From positions 1-42,500 of the forward strand of contig CALVRJ010000009.1 of NCBI GenBank assembly GCA_944358545.1: a DNA stretch of 42,500 nt, given 5' to 3'. Shown here in pieces: positions 18,201-24,913 of the stretch. This stretch comes from an uncultured Bacilli bacterium (lineage in GTDB: Bacteria > Bacillota_I > Bacilli_A > RF39 > UBA660). Both the position numbers and the translations under genes were made by a program. Below the pieces are notes generated by a model. The model saw only the letters and a list, made by a program, of their open reading frames with translations, ran no database searches and was not told where the DNA came from. Position 1 is the first letter of the stretch, and each line of letters opens with the position of its first letter.

Positions 18201-18412
18201 CCGATAGAGCTCACCGTATTGGTCAGAAAAACAAAGTTGAAGTTATTAGATTAATCACTAAAGGAACTATTGAAGAACGTATATTAGAACTTCAAAATAA
18301 AAAGCGAAAACTAGCTGATATGCTTATTGATGGTGAAGGACATAGTGAAAATGAGTTTTCTAAACTCACTGAAGATGACATTAAAATGTTACTTTCAATG
18401 GATAAAAATTAA
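15242..18412 (+). CDS. SWIM zinc finger-SNF2 family DEAD-like helicase
   Basis: A Swi2/Snf2-type DNA translocase/ATPase of 1056 aa. The N-terminal SWIM finger has CTC followed by CKH (CxC-x9-CxH near residues 65-85). A middle domain of about 500 aa is the bacterial SNF2-associated region. The helicase core follows: DEMGLGKS (Walker A), IAIDEAQNI (DEAQ box), LTGTPIENN (motif III), RRKKKDVVKDLP, and C-terminal motifs GGTGLNLTSA and DRAHRIGQ (motif VI). Target and partners are unknown; such proteins are common in Firmicutes. GTG 15233 lies in the SD GAGGTGG, so ATG 15242 is the start. It stands alone before the tRNA. Confidence 0.95.
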   Translation: MSKIYNEVIDTFGPSDFIKGLNYNSKYVKLVKMEEDENNRFGTFSVKSERTYENYHVEVSIDKKNKFIEECFCTCPQYRSTSSCKHITACILKYEYELFTDNENLNIADYKLELSDEILNKFYVPKNNKIKKELHLEINLLPDEDYVRGSYIQTEYRIGHDKTYTLTNKYYKFQDAYQNHHKLQFSKNFEYDPQVYYINKEDKKIFDFSESYLSQTRNNQGDVIYKNNLNNFMELLKDKDYKIKYRGPYHGYYKENPLKTTLTKDNDLYTLTVDNFETLTPLIEGSKFLYDSEKVYELTPEIAKLYNELYENNIDSLVFKNKDLQKFTGGLLNIIKDNISLSEDITEVVIPTAPSAKLYFDFYYNSVECQIKLKYGDREIDYFLNTPGIARDNEYESNLIAKLSENGFEIDYVNKTIYLEDVDDIGAFLEEGIMRLSEEYEVFTSEKIKATQIVKNTSNSVSFSIGQDNILSYNFNLDGLNQGELADVLSSLRQRKHYHRLKNGDLINLDKDENLNQIEELADTLGLTNKDILMGKGTIPKYEAIYLDSLRKGKYHKLIKTNNLFDNLISNFYKYKDEEINLSKDELKNLRDYQLTGVKWLYNIYKTGFGGILADEMGLGKSIQLIYLTKLIIKENKNAKILIVAPTSLIYNWKKEFDKFGSELNYKVFAENKEQRLSEIENNDVNIMITSYGLIRNDYEVYSKYNFNLIAIDEAQNIKNPNAGITKAVKDLKADIKLALTGTPIENNILELWSIFDFIMPGYLASKDKFQKIYNVKDMDSEKNSLDKLNTQIKYFILRRKKKDVVKDLPEKIENNIYIDLGQKQKEIYAAEVQKTKDSLNEIVREEGFTKAKFKILQLLTKLREICVDPSLVYENYKGGSAKIEELLKIVEETKANGHKMLIFTTYKKALDMIIPKLNNIGVKSYYIDGSVPSKKRMELVDKFNSDDTDVFIITLKAGGTGLNLTSATVVIHLDLWWNPQVENQATDRAHRIGQKNKVEVIRLITKGTIEERILELQNKKRKLADMLIDGEGHSENEFSKLTEDDIKMLLSMDKN

Positions 18413-18466
18413 AAAACTACTTGAAAAAAGATGTATTTATTGATAAAATATATATGTCTTTCACAT

Positions 18467-18543
18467 GGCGGAATTGGTGAAGGGGTTAACACGGTGGATT
18501 GTGGTTCCATTATGCATCGGTTCGAATCCGATATTCCGCCCCA
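18467..18543 (+). tRNA. tRNA-His (GTG)
   Basis: A cloverleaf can be drawn. Acceptor GCGGAAT pairs with ATTCCGC; the extra G(-1) at 18467 that marks tRNA-His faces C73. The anticodon stem GTGGA/TCCAT has loop TTGTGGT (anticodon GTG), and the T-arm is ATCGG-TTCGAAT-CCGAT. CCA is encoded at 18541-18543. It is solitary and marks the change from core to accessory genes. Confidence 0.95.
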
Positions 18544-18583
18544 TTTTTGAAAGATAAACCTATATGGTTTTATAATAAAAAAG

Positions 18584-18617
18584 ACTAGGAAATTCATACG
18601 AAAAGCCTAGTTTTTTG
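18584..18617 (+). terminator. Intrinsic terminator downstream of tRNA-His
   Basis: ACTAGG pairs with CCTAGT around a 16-nt loop, followed by TTTTTT. A degenerate copy of the same element (…ACTTGG…CTAGTTTTTTG) lies near 18762-18796. Confidence 0.65.
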
Positions 18618-18801
18618 TTTATGAAAATATTAATATGCGTCTTTCAAATAAACAAGACGCAAAATTCATAATTTTTGCATCTTAAAAAAATTTTGACTGC
18701 ACGTATGCGTCTTAAATATGAATGACGAAAAAAGATGTTTTATATTGCCATTATAAAAAATACTTGGAAATTAAATAAATATCTAGTTTTTTGTTTAATA
18801 A
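18618..18801. repeat. TGCGTCTT repeat cluster
   Basis: TGCGTCTT occurs at 18636-18643 and 18706-18713, with a variant TGCATCTT at 18676-18683. Its inverse AAGACGCA is at 18654-18661 and forms an 8-bp stem with the first copy. No gene is visible in this stretch, which also carries the degenerate second terminator copy. Significance unknown. Confidence 0.45.
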
Positions 18802-18984
18802 TTATTCCAGTTTACCTTTGTCAATTAATGAAAACATAAAAATATCATATAAAACAAACCATATTAACCAAAAGACATAATCATCAATTTTCTCATAATT
18901 TCGTGCTATATATAATGGCGCCAACATTGTTAACAATGAAATACATTTTCCTAAATTTAAAACAAAACTTTTAATCTTGTTCAT
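18802..18984 (-). CDS. Small two-helix membrane protein
   Basis: A 60-aa protein with hydrophobic segments at about residues 8-27 and 37-54 and a charged C-terminus (SLIDKGKLE). No family recognised. Gene signals support expression: SD AAAGGGAGAAG at proper spacing, and an extended -10 on the minus strand (TG-T-TATAAT, 19041-19049) about 55 nt upstream. It is divergent from the lipoprotein gene that follows. Confidence 0.6.
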   Translation of the reverse strand: MNKIKSFVLNLGKCISLLTMLAPLYIARNYEKIDDYVFWLIWFVLYDIFMFSLIDKGKLE

Positions 18985-19178
18985 ATATACTTCTCCCTTT
19001 TTAAGTTTGCTAAAGACTCACTTTGTATTTATTTGTCAATATTATAACATTTCTTCAGCTTAAAATAAATTATAATTCTTAATATGAATTTATACACATA
19101 TAATAAAGTTTCCGTACTTTTTCACTTAATCATATAAAAATATCATAAATGTAGTATAATGTAAGCAGAGAGAAATGG

Positions 19179-19739
19179 ATGGATACAAAAATGAAGAAGT
19201 TTTTAATTATATTTGTAATAACATTACTATTTTGTGGATGTGATAGTGACCCATATACCGATTATAAACATTGCAAATTAGAAGATAAAGAGGCAATAAC
19301 ATATACGATTCATTATGATGACGGTGATGCAAATTACGCAGTTGCAGACGTTTCAAAACTTTATGGAGTATCAGAGATAGAATTGTATGGACTTCTTTAT
19401 AAAGTAGCAGAAAATGATTACATTGTTTTAGATACCTTTGGACTTAGAAATACCATTAATTATTCTGCAAAGTTTTATAATGATAAATTATATGTTTTGA
19501 CCAACGGTCAAAATGCAGGAAACTATGTATACACACTAGACAGAGAAAAATTCAAAAAGAAAAAATTTAGTTATAACTTTGAAGGCAATTTTGAATTAAC
19601 AACTATAAAAAATATTGAAGATAATATGATTTACTTTGCAGGGACCGATCATAATAGTAGTAGTTTTGCAGAAGGCCACAGAGAATATAAATGTTCACTA
19701 AATGGTAACGACTGTGAAATAATTGAGTCGGGTTATTAA
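19179..19739 (+). CDS. Predicted lipoprotein, function unknown
   Basis: The N-terminus MKKFLIIFVITLLFCGC (from an internal Met at 19191) is a lipoprotein signal with lipobox LFCGC. The mature part of about 165 aa is beta-rich with repeating units of the form 'NTINYSAKFYNDKLYVLTNG', reminiscent of bladed propeller strands (inference). Start 19179 or 19191 are both possible; GAGAG upstream is a modest SD. TATAAT at 19155-19160 is a plausible -10. No family recognised. Confidence 0.65.
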   Translation: MDTKMKKFLIIFVITLLFCGCDSDPYTDYKHCKLEDKEAITYTIHYDDGDANYAVADVSKLYGVSEIELYGLLYKVAENDYIVLDTFGLRNTINYSAKFYNDKLYVLTNGQNAGNYVYTLDREKFKKKKFSYNFEGNFELTTIKNIEDNMIYFAGTDHNSSSFAEGHREYKCSLNGNDCEIIESGY

Positions 19740-19831
19740 TCTTTAAAATAATTATGCAGAGAGATTTATAAAACCGTCAAATCACATCGCATTAGCACAT
19801 AAAGAATACCCATTTAAATAGAGGTGATACT

Positions 19832-20299
19832 ATGATAATAACAATGAAAGAGGATAGAATGAGATTCGGTGCCAGAGTAGGCGCAATTATATATAATGAA
19901 GATAAAACTAAAATACTTTTAGAACATCAAAGTAATGAATTATATATGTTTCCAGGTGGGAGAATTGATGTTCATGAAGACAGTCAAAACGCCATAAGTA
20001 GAGAACTTAAAGAAGAACTAAATATTAAAACTGATTTAAAACTAAAATATATTGTAGAAATGTTTTTAAAATCACCTAAAACTAAGTATCATGAAATAGG
20101 TTTTTACTTTGTAGCTGAGATAAATGAAGATTCAATAGAAAACAACTTTAAATCATTAGACGGTGATAGTAATTTTGTATGGATTCCAATCAAAGATTTA
20201 GACAAATATAATATACTTGCTAAGCCGGTAAAAGATAAAGTCAAAAATTGTGGAATAACAGATAATACTCTTGAACACATAGTTTATAGAGAATATTAA
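19832..20299 (+). CDS. Nudix hydrolase
   Basis: The Nudix box is intact: GGRIDVHE, then RELKEELNI (pattern Gx5Ex7REUxEExGU with a terminal variation), hydrolysing a nucleoside diphosphate linked to another moiety with Mg. The length of 155 aa is typical of small Nudix proteins; the substrate cannot be told from sequence. SD GAGGTGAT precedes ATG 19832. A terminator follows. Neighbouring genes are accessory, so a housecleaning or defence-associated role are both open. Confidence 0.9.
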   Translation: MIITMKEDRMRFGARVGAIIYNEDKTKILLEHQSNELYMFPGGRIDVHEDSQNAISRELKEELNIKTDLKLKYIVEMFLKSPKTKYHEIGFYFVAEINEDSIENNFKSLDGDSNFVWIPIKDLDKYNILAKPVKDKVKNCGITDNTLEHIVYREY

Positions 20300-20301
20300 A
20301 C

Positions 20302-20332
20302 TTCATTTTAAATTTATGAAATGAATTTTTTT
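20302..20332 (+). terminator. Intrinsic terminator after the Nudix gene
   Basis: TTCATTT pairs with AAATGAA, followed by a run of seven T. Confidence 0.75.
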
Positions 20333-20361
20333 CTTAAATAAATATAAAAACTATATATTTA

Positions 20362-20370
20362 TGATACAAT
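20362..20370 (+). promoter_or_regulatory. Extended -10 promoter of the Fic gene
   Basis: TG-A-TACAAT lies 22 nt before the Fic start. Confidence 0.55.
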
Positions 20371-20391
20371 AGAATTGTTAGGTGTGATTAT

Positions 20392-21222
20392 ATGACTGAA
20401 AAAGAATTGGATTCAAGTGTCAATAAATATAAAGAAAAACCTAATGCAAACGATACCCAAGTTAAATGGGATATGGCTATTGGTTTACAGCAGGTAGATA
20501 ATCTAAAACCATCTAAATATCTAGAAAAAATATCAGAAGAAAATGTTTTGGGAAAATTAACAATTGATGAAGTCAAACAAAATTTAAAACAGTACTATAT
20601 AGAACAAGAAAGTAAAAACAACATTAATCATAATGAACTAGAATGTGATTTTGTATCTTTGAGAATAGTAGAACTTTTGGAAAAAGATGAATTTGACTTA
20701 TCAGTCAGTTGTTTAAAAAATATTCATAAATACCTATTTCAAGATGTTTACGACTTTGCTGGCAATTTTAGAACAATTAACTTTTCTAAACCAGAAAAAA
20801 TACTGAATAATGATTCAGTTACCTATGGTGACTACAATACATTAAAAGAATCTTTAGAATATGATATGACCTTAGAAAAAGAAAAAAACTATAAAGACAT
20901 GTCTATTGTAGATGTTATTAAAAGTATTACTGATTTTTCTTCTAATATATGGCAAGCACATCCATTTAGAGAAGGTAATACAAGAACAACAGCAGTCTTT
21001 ATCGAAAAATATTTAATTAATTTAGGATATAATGTAGATAACACATTATTTAAAGACAAATCAATATACTTTAGAAATGCTTTAGTTAGAAGTAATTATT
21101 TTAATAGCGATTTAAACATTAAAGAAGACAAAAGGTACTTAATTAAATTTTATGAAAATTTATTATTAGGTAAAAACAACAACCTACATTCGCAAGAACT
21201 AATTATTAAAGAATTATTTTAG
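20392..21222 (+). CDS. Fic family protein with VbhA-like N-terminal domain
   Basis: Fic proteins usually transfer AMP or another phosphate-containing group to target proteins. The core motif is HPFREGNTRT starting at His190; the second Arg of the canonical HxFx(D/E)GNGRxxR is absent (TTA instead), a variant common in Firmicutes. The N-terminal segment (GLQQVDNLKPSKYLEKI ... GKLTIDEVKQNL) resembles the antitoxin-VbhA-like domain often fused to such Fic proteins and expected to inhibit them in cis. At 276 aa it is complete. The next gene starts 8 nt later, so it is an operon with the DUF5655 protein. Confidence 0.88.
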   Translation: MTEKELDSSVNKYKEKPNANDTQVKWDMAIGLQQVDNLKPSKYLEKISEENVLGKLTIDEVKQNLKQYYIEQESKNNINHNELECDFVSLRIVELLEKDEFDLSVSCLKNIHKYLFQDVYDFAGNFRTINFSKPEKILNNDSVTYGDYNTLKESLEYDMTLEKEKNYKDMSIVDVIKSITDFSSNIWQAHPFREGNTRTTAVFIEKYLINLGYNVDNTLFKDKSIYFRNALVRSNYFNSDLNIKEDKRYLIKFYENLLLGKNNNLHSQELIIKELF

Positions 21223-21230
21223 GAGGCATT

Positions 21231-22124
21231 ATGATTTTAAAAAATAATATTATTTTAAAACAAAAAGATTTTAAAAACGAAAAAGAATTACAAACTTTCT
21301 TTGAAAAAAACATTTACACAATTTTAGGTTATAAATTTATTGACACAGAATTTAGTGTTGGCAACTTTCGCATAGATACGTTAGCTTTTGACGAAGAAAC
21401 AAAGTCATTTAAAATAATTGAATATAAAAATGTTAAAAATCATTCTTTAGGGGACCAAGGTTATGCTTACTTAAATTTACTATTAGAAAGAAAAGCAGAT
21501 TTTGTCTTAAAATATAATAATAAAAACCATACTTGTTTAACCTTAAAGGATATTGATTGGTCGCAATCTAGAGTTATATTTGTTTCTCAAATTTTTACTA
21601 AATATCAATTAATTGCAAATAATTTCAAAAATATGCCAATAGATCTAATCAAAATTACAAGATATCAAGATGATATTATAGACATAAATTTTATTGAAAA
21701 AACTAGTAATGTAAAAGTTCAAGAACTATCCTTAACAAACGATTATAAAAAAGTTAATAAAGAAGTCGTTGTTTATACTGAGGAAGACCATTTAAACAAA
21801 GTCCCAAGCAATATAAAAGAATTATATGAAACATTAAAAGAAAGAGTTTTAGAATTAGACGACATAGATGTAGATGTAAAAAAAGTATATATAGCATTTA
21901 AAGGCAAAACAAATATCATTGATGTAGAATTATATCAAAAAAATATTTGCGTTACTTTCAATGTAAAAAGAGGTTTTTTAAACGATCAAATGCATATCGC
22001 CGAAGACATTAGTAATATAGGCCATCATGGTAATGGTGACTATAGAGTATTTATTAAAAATGAAGATGATATAGATGATATTATACCGCTAGTAAAACAA
22101 TCCTTAAAATATAACAAAAAATAA
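21231..22124 (+). CDS. PD-(D/E)XK-like plus DUF5655 domain protein
   Basis: The N-terminal half (residues about 8-110) looks like a restriction-endonuclease-like fold: ELQTFFEKNIYTILG, then GNFRIDTLAFDEE and KIIEYKN, matching the D-(E)xK pattern. The C-terminal about 100 residues (LYETLKERVLEL ... IGHHGNGDYRVFI) match DUF5655, a small domain often at the end of such nucleases. A DNA- or RNA-cleaving role is likely but unproven. SD AGGAGG precedes ATG 21231. It is in an operon with the Fic gene, and a terminator follows. Confidence 0.8.
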   Translation: MILKNNIILKQKDFKNEKELQTFFEKNIYTILGYKFIDTEFSVGNFRIDTLAFDEETKSFKIIEYKNVKNHSLGDQGYAYLNLLLERKADFVLKYNNKNHTCLTLKDIDWSQSRVIFVSQIFTKYQLIANNFKNMPIDLIKITRYQDDIIDINFIEKTSNVKVQELSLTNDYKKVNKEVVVYTEEDHLNKVPSNIKELYETLKERVLELDDIDVDVKKVYIAFKGKTNIIDVELYQKNICVTFNVKRGFLNDQMHIAEDISNIGHHGNGDYRVFIKNEDDIDDIIPLVKQSLKYNKK

Positions 22125-22130
22125 ACCGAG

Positions 22131-22158
22131 AAAACTACACAAAAAGTAGTTTTTTTAA
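22131..22158 (+). terminator. Intrinsic terminator after the Fic-DUF5655 operon
   Basis: AAAACTAC pairs with GTAGTTTT around ACAAAAA, followed by TTTT. Confidence 0.85.
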
Positions 22159-22205
22159 TAAAACGATTAATTTAACCTTTAATATAGCCATTTTTAAAAC
22201 CTATG

Positions 22206-22214
22206 TGATATAAT
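22206..22214 (+). promoter_or_regulatory. Extended -10 promoter of the DpnII-type operon
   Basis: TG-A-TATAAT lies 42 nt upstream of dpnM. No clear -35. Confidence 0.6.
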
Positions 22215-22256
22215 GAAAAAGGTAGTTATTTTAATGTGTTAAAGGATGTAGATAGT

Positions 22257-23123
22257 ATGATAAAAGGAAAACCATTTGTAAAATGGGCTGGAGGCAAAAG
22301 ACAAATTATCGATAAACTAAAAAAATGTCTCCCAGAAGAATTTAATACATATTATGAACCATTTATTGGCGGCGGAGCTCTATTATTTGAATTATCTCCT
22401 AAAAAAGCCGTAATAAATGATAGTAATGAAGAACTTATGAATGTCTATAGAGTATTATGTAACGAAGAAAAATTCAAAAAAATGTGTCATACATTAAACC
22501 ATTATGAAACCAATCATTCAGAAGAATTCTATTATGAAATAAGAAATAAAGATCGAAATAAAAAATCATTTAATAGATTAGCTGACTATACCAGAGCTGC
22601 CAGAACAATCTATCTAAATAAAGCCTGTTTTAATGGCTTATACCGCGTTAATAGTAAAAATGAATTTAATGTACCATTTGGTAAAAAGAAAAAAGTAAAC
22701 ACTTATGAGGGAAGTAATCTTATTACAGTTAGTAATTATTTAACTATGAATGATATAAAAATATTATGTTGTGACTTTGAAGAAGCTGTTAAAGATGCTA
22801 AAAAAGGTGATTTCATTTATTTCGATCCGCCTTATGATTCAGACACTTCAACTTTTAATAGCTATACTGAAACAGGCTTTGATAAAGATGAGCAAAGAAG
22901 ACTTGCCAAAGTATTTAAAGAGTTAGATAAAAGAGGCTGTTATGTCATGCTTTCTAACCATAATACAAAACTAATTAATGAACTCTATAAAGACTATAAT
23001 ATTCATCATATTGAAGCTAAAAGAAATATAAATTCTAATGGTAAAAAAAGAGGCAAAGTCGAAGAAGTTATAATCACCAATTACGAAAGTGTTTCTGAAA
23101 AACAAGAGGTCTTTGATGAGTAA
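22257..23123 (+). CDS. dpnM: DNA adenine methyltransferase, DpnM/Dam type (GATC)
   Basis: Alpha-class N6-adenine methyltransferase. SAM-binding motif FVKWAGGKRQI and YYEPFIGGGALLFEL; catalytic motif IYFDPPYDSD (DPPY). At 288 aa it matches M.DpnIIA/Dam. It methylates adenine in GATC (family knowledge plus operon context), protecting host DNA. ATG 22257 is chosen because AAAGGA lies just upstream; an earlier in-frame GTG (22236) is unlikely. Its last 8 nt overlap dpnA, giving translational coupling. Confidence 0.95.
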   Translation: MIKGKPFVKWAGGKRQIIDKLKKCLPEEFNTYYEPFIGGGALLFELSPKKAVINDSNEELMNVYRVLCNEEKFKKMCHTLNHYETNHSEEFYYEIRNKDRNKKSFNRLADYTRAARTIYLNKACFNGLYRVNSKNEFNVPFGKKKKVNTYEGSNLITVSNYLTMNDIKILCCDFEEAVKDAKKGDFIYFDPPYDSDTSTFNSYTETGFDKDEQRRLAKVFKELDKRGCYVMLSNHNTKLINELYKDYNIHHIEAKRNINSNGKKRGKVEEVIITNYESVSEKQEVFDE

Positions 23124-23877
23124 ATATTTTAGCCAAGATAATTTTACCCTTATTCTAGGTGACTCATTAGAAGAATTAAAAAAAATAAAATCTAAAAGTA
23201 TTGACATGATATTTGCTGACCCACCTTATTTTTTATCTGGTGATGGCATTACCTGTAGTGGTGGTAAAATAGTTAGTGTTAAAAAAGGTGAGTGGGATAA
23301 AAAGATAGATATTAAAGAAAAACATAAGTTTAATAAAAAATGGATAAGACTATGTAAAAGAGTTCTAAAAGATAATGGCACTATTTGGATAAGTGGCACT
23401 ATGCACAATATTTATTCAATTGGTATGGCTTTAGAAGAAGAAGGATTTAAAATAATAAATAATATTACTTGGAAAAAATTAAATCCACCACCTAATATAA
23501 GTTGTCGAGCATTTACTCATTCAACTGAAACAATTCTTTGGGCTAAAAAAGATCTTAAAAATGCAAAACATAAATTCAATTATGAAACTATGAAAACTAT
23601 GAATGGTGGCAAACAAATGAAAGACGTTTGGGAAACCTCACTAACTAAACCAAGTGAAAAGAAATATGGTAAACATCCAACCCAAAAGCCAATAGAATTA
23701 TTAAAAAGAATTATCATAGCTTCAACCGATGAAGGTGATTTAATCTTAGACCCATTTAATGGAAGTGGAACAACTGGAATAGTTGCTAATTTATTAAATA
23801 GAAAATATATTGGAATTGAAAAAGAAAAAGACTATTTAGATTTAACGATAAGAAGATTTGAACATAGAAAGGAGTAG
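23116..23877 (+). CDS. dpnA: Second DNA methyltransferase, DpnA type
   Basis: Beta-class methyltransferase with the catalytic motif first: IDMIFADPPYFLSGDGITC followed by SGGKIVSVKKGEWDK, and the SAM motif LDPFNGSGTTGIVA near the C-terminus. This matches DpnA, the second GATC methylase of the DpnII system, which can also methylate single-stranded DNA and so protects incoming DNA during transfer. At 253 aa it is full length. ATG 23116, with SD AAGAGG, overlaps the end of dpnM by 8 nt. Confidence 0.95.
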   Translation: MSKYFSQDNFTLILGDSLEELKKIKSKSIDMIFADPPYFLSGDGITCSGGKIVSVKKGEWDKKIDIKEKHKFNKKWIRLCKRVLKDNGTIWISGTMHNIYSIGMALEEEGFKIINNITWKKLNPPPNISCRAFTHSTETILWAKKDLKNAKHKFNYETMKTMNGGKQMKDVWETSLTKPSEKKYGKHPTQKPIELLKRIIIASTDEGDLILDPFNGSGTTGIVANLLNRKYIGIEKEKDYLDLTIRRFEHRKE

Positions 23878-23881
23878 ATAT

Positions 23882-24754
23882 ATGCAAAGAAATTTTAATG
23901 AATGGCTAAGTAAATTTAAAACGAGTATTTCTGACTATAAATATTATGTTGACTTTGAAAAAATATATAAAAAAGTTGATAAAGTAAAGGTTGAACTCAA
24001 TATTTTAAACTCTCTTATAGGTAGTAAAAATATTGAAGAAGATTTTAAAAACATAATATTAAAATACCCAGATACTTTGTCATGTATTCCACTTTTATTA
24101 GCCGTTCGTTCAAGAGAAATATTTGTCAAAGAAGAAATTAATGAATACTTATTTAGATTTGATAAAATAGCATATTCAATGGATGATTATATAAGATTTA
24201 TGAAAGAAAGTGGCCTATTTGATTTACTTCAAAATCATATCATAAATAACTTGTATGATTATGCCTTAGGTATAGAAGTAGGTTTAGACTCTAATGGCCG
24301 TAAAAATAGAGGTGGACACCTTATGGAAAACTTAGTTGAATCTTATATTAAAAAAGCCGGTTTTGTTAAAGATAAAACCTACTTTAAAGAACTTACAACC
24401 GATAAAATGAAAGAAATGTTCAATATTGATATACTATCTTACATTTCTGATGAAAGTTTAAATAAAACAATAGCTAAAAAAAGATTTGACTTTGTCATAG
24501 CTAAAAATAATCACTATTATTTAATAGAAACAAACTTCTATGCCTCAAGTGGTTCCAAATTAAATGAAACAGCCAGAAGTTATAAAATGTTAGCTAGAGA
24601 ATTATCTAACATAAAAGAAGTAACCTTCATTTGGGTAACTGACGGAACAGGTTGGAAAGATGCCAAAGGTAACCTTCAAGAAACATTCAATGAATTAGAC
24701 ACATTATACAACATTAATGATTTAGAAAATGGCGTATTTAATAAATTGAATTAA
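23882..24754 (+). CDS. dpnB: Type II restriction endonuclease DpnII/MboI family (GATC)
   Basis: Cuts unmethylated GATC. The 290-aa sequence shows the DpnII family hallmarks: FNEWLSKFKTSISDYKYYVDF near the N-terminus, CIPLLLAVR, YALGIEVGLDSNGRKNRGG, and the PD-(D/E)XK-like core KRFDFVI ... YLIETNFYASSGSKLNETA. The true start is ATG 23882: SD GAAAGGAG overlaps the end of dpnA, and an in-frame ATG at 23858 lies inside dpnA. It completes the dpnM-dpnA-dpnB order seen in streptococci. All three look intact, so the system is probably active. Confidence 0.95.
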   Translation: MQRNFNEWLSKFKTSISDYKYYVDFEKIYKKVDKVKVELNILNSLIGSKNIEEDFKNIILKYPDTLSCIPLLLAVRSREIFVKEEINEYLFRFDKIAYSMDDYIRFMKESGLFDLLQNHIINNLYDYALGIEVGLDSNGRKNRGGHLMENLVESYIKKAGFVKDKTYFKELTTDKMKEMFNIDILSYISDESLNKTIAKKRFDFVIAKNNHYYLIETNFYASSGSKLNETARSYKMLARELSNIKEVTFIWVTDGTGWKDAKGNLQETFNELDTLYNINDLENGVFNKLN

Positions 24755-24832
24755 TTATTTATTTTAGATTACTAAACTTACACTATATTATTATGAAAAC
24801 AAGGTAATTGGTTTAAAAACATATAATAAATG

Positions 24833-24841
24833 TGTTATAAT
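24833..24841 (+). promoter_or_regulatory. Extended -10 promoter of the membrane/HEPN pair
   Basis: TG-T-TATAAT, predicted transcription start near 24848. A perfect inverted repeat follows at once. Confidence 0.65.
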
Positions 24842-24853
24842 TATTATAGAAGA

Positions 24854-24891
24854 TAAACAGTATTCTGCTTTTAAGATGGATACTGTTTATT
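24854..24891 (+). promoter_or_regulatory. Perfect 11-bp inverted repeat in the 5' leader
   Basis: ATAAACAGTAT (24854-24864) and ATACTGTTTAT (24881-24891) flank a 16-nt loop, beginning about 7 nt after the predicted transcription start. A T-rich tail follows. It may act as an attenuator/terminator hairpin or an operator for the next genes. Confidence 0.6.
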
Positions 24892-24913
24892 TTATTATGG
24901 AGTGTGATGCTAT

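Noticed and set aside
18409..18597. Minus-strand 62-aa open frame over the tRNA
   Set aside because: It is antisense to tRNA-His and has no ribosome site.
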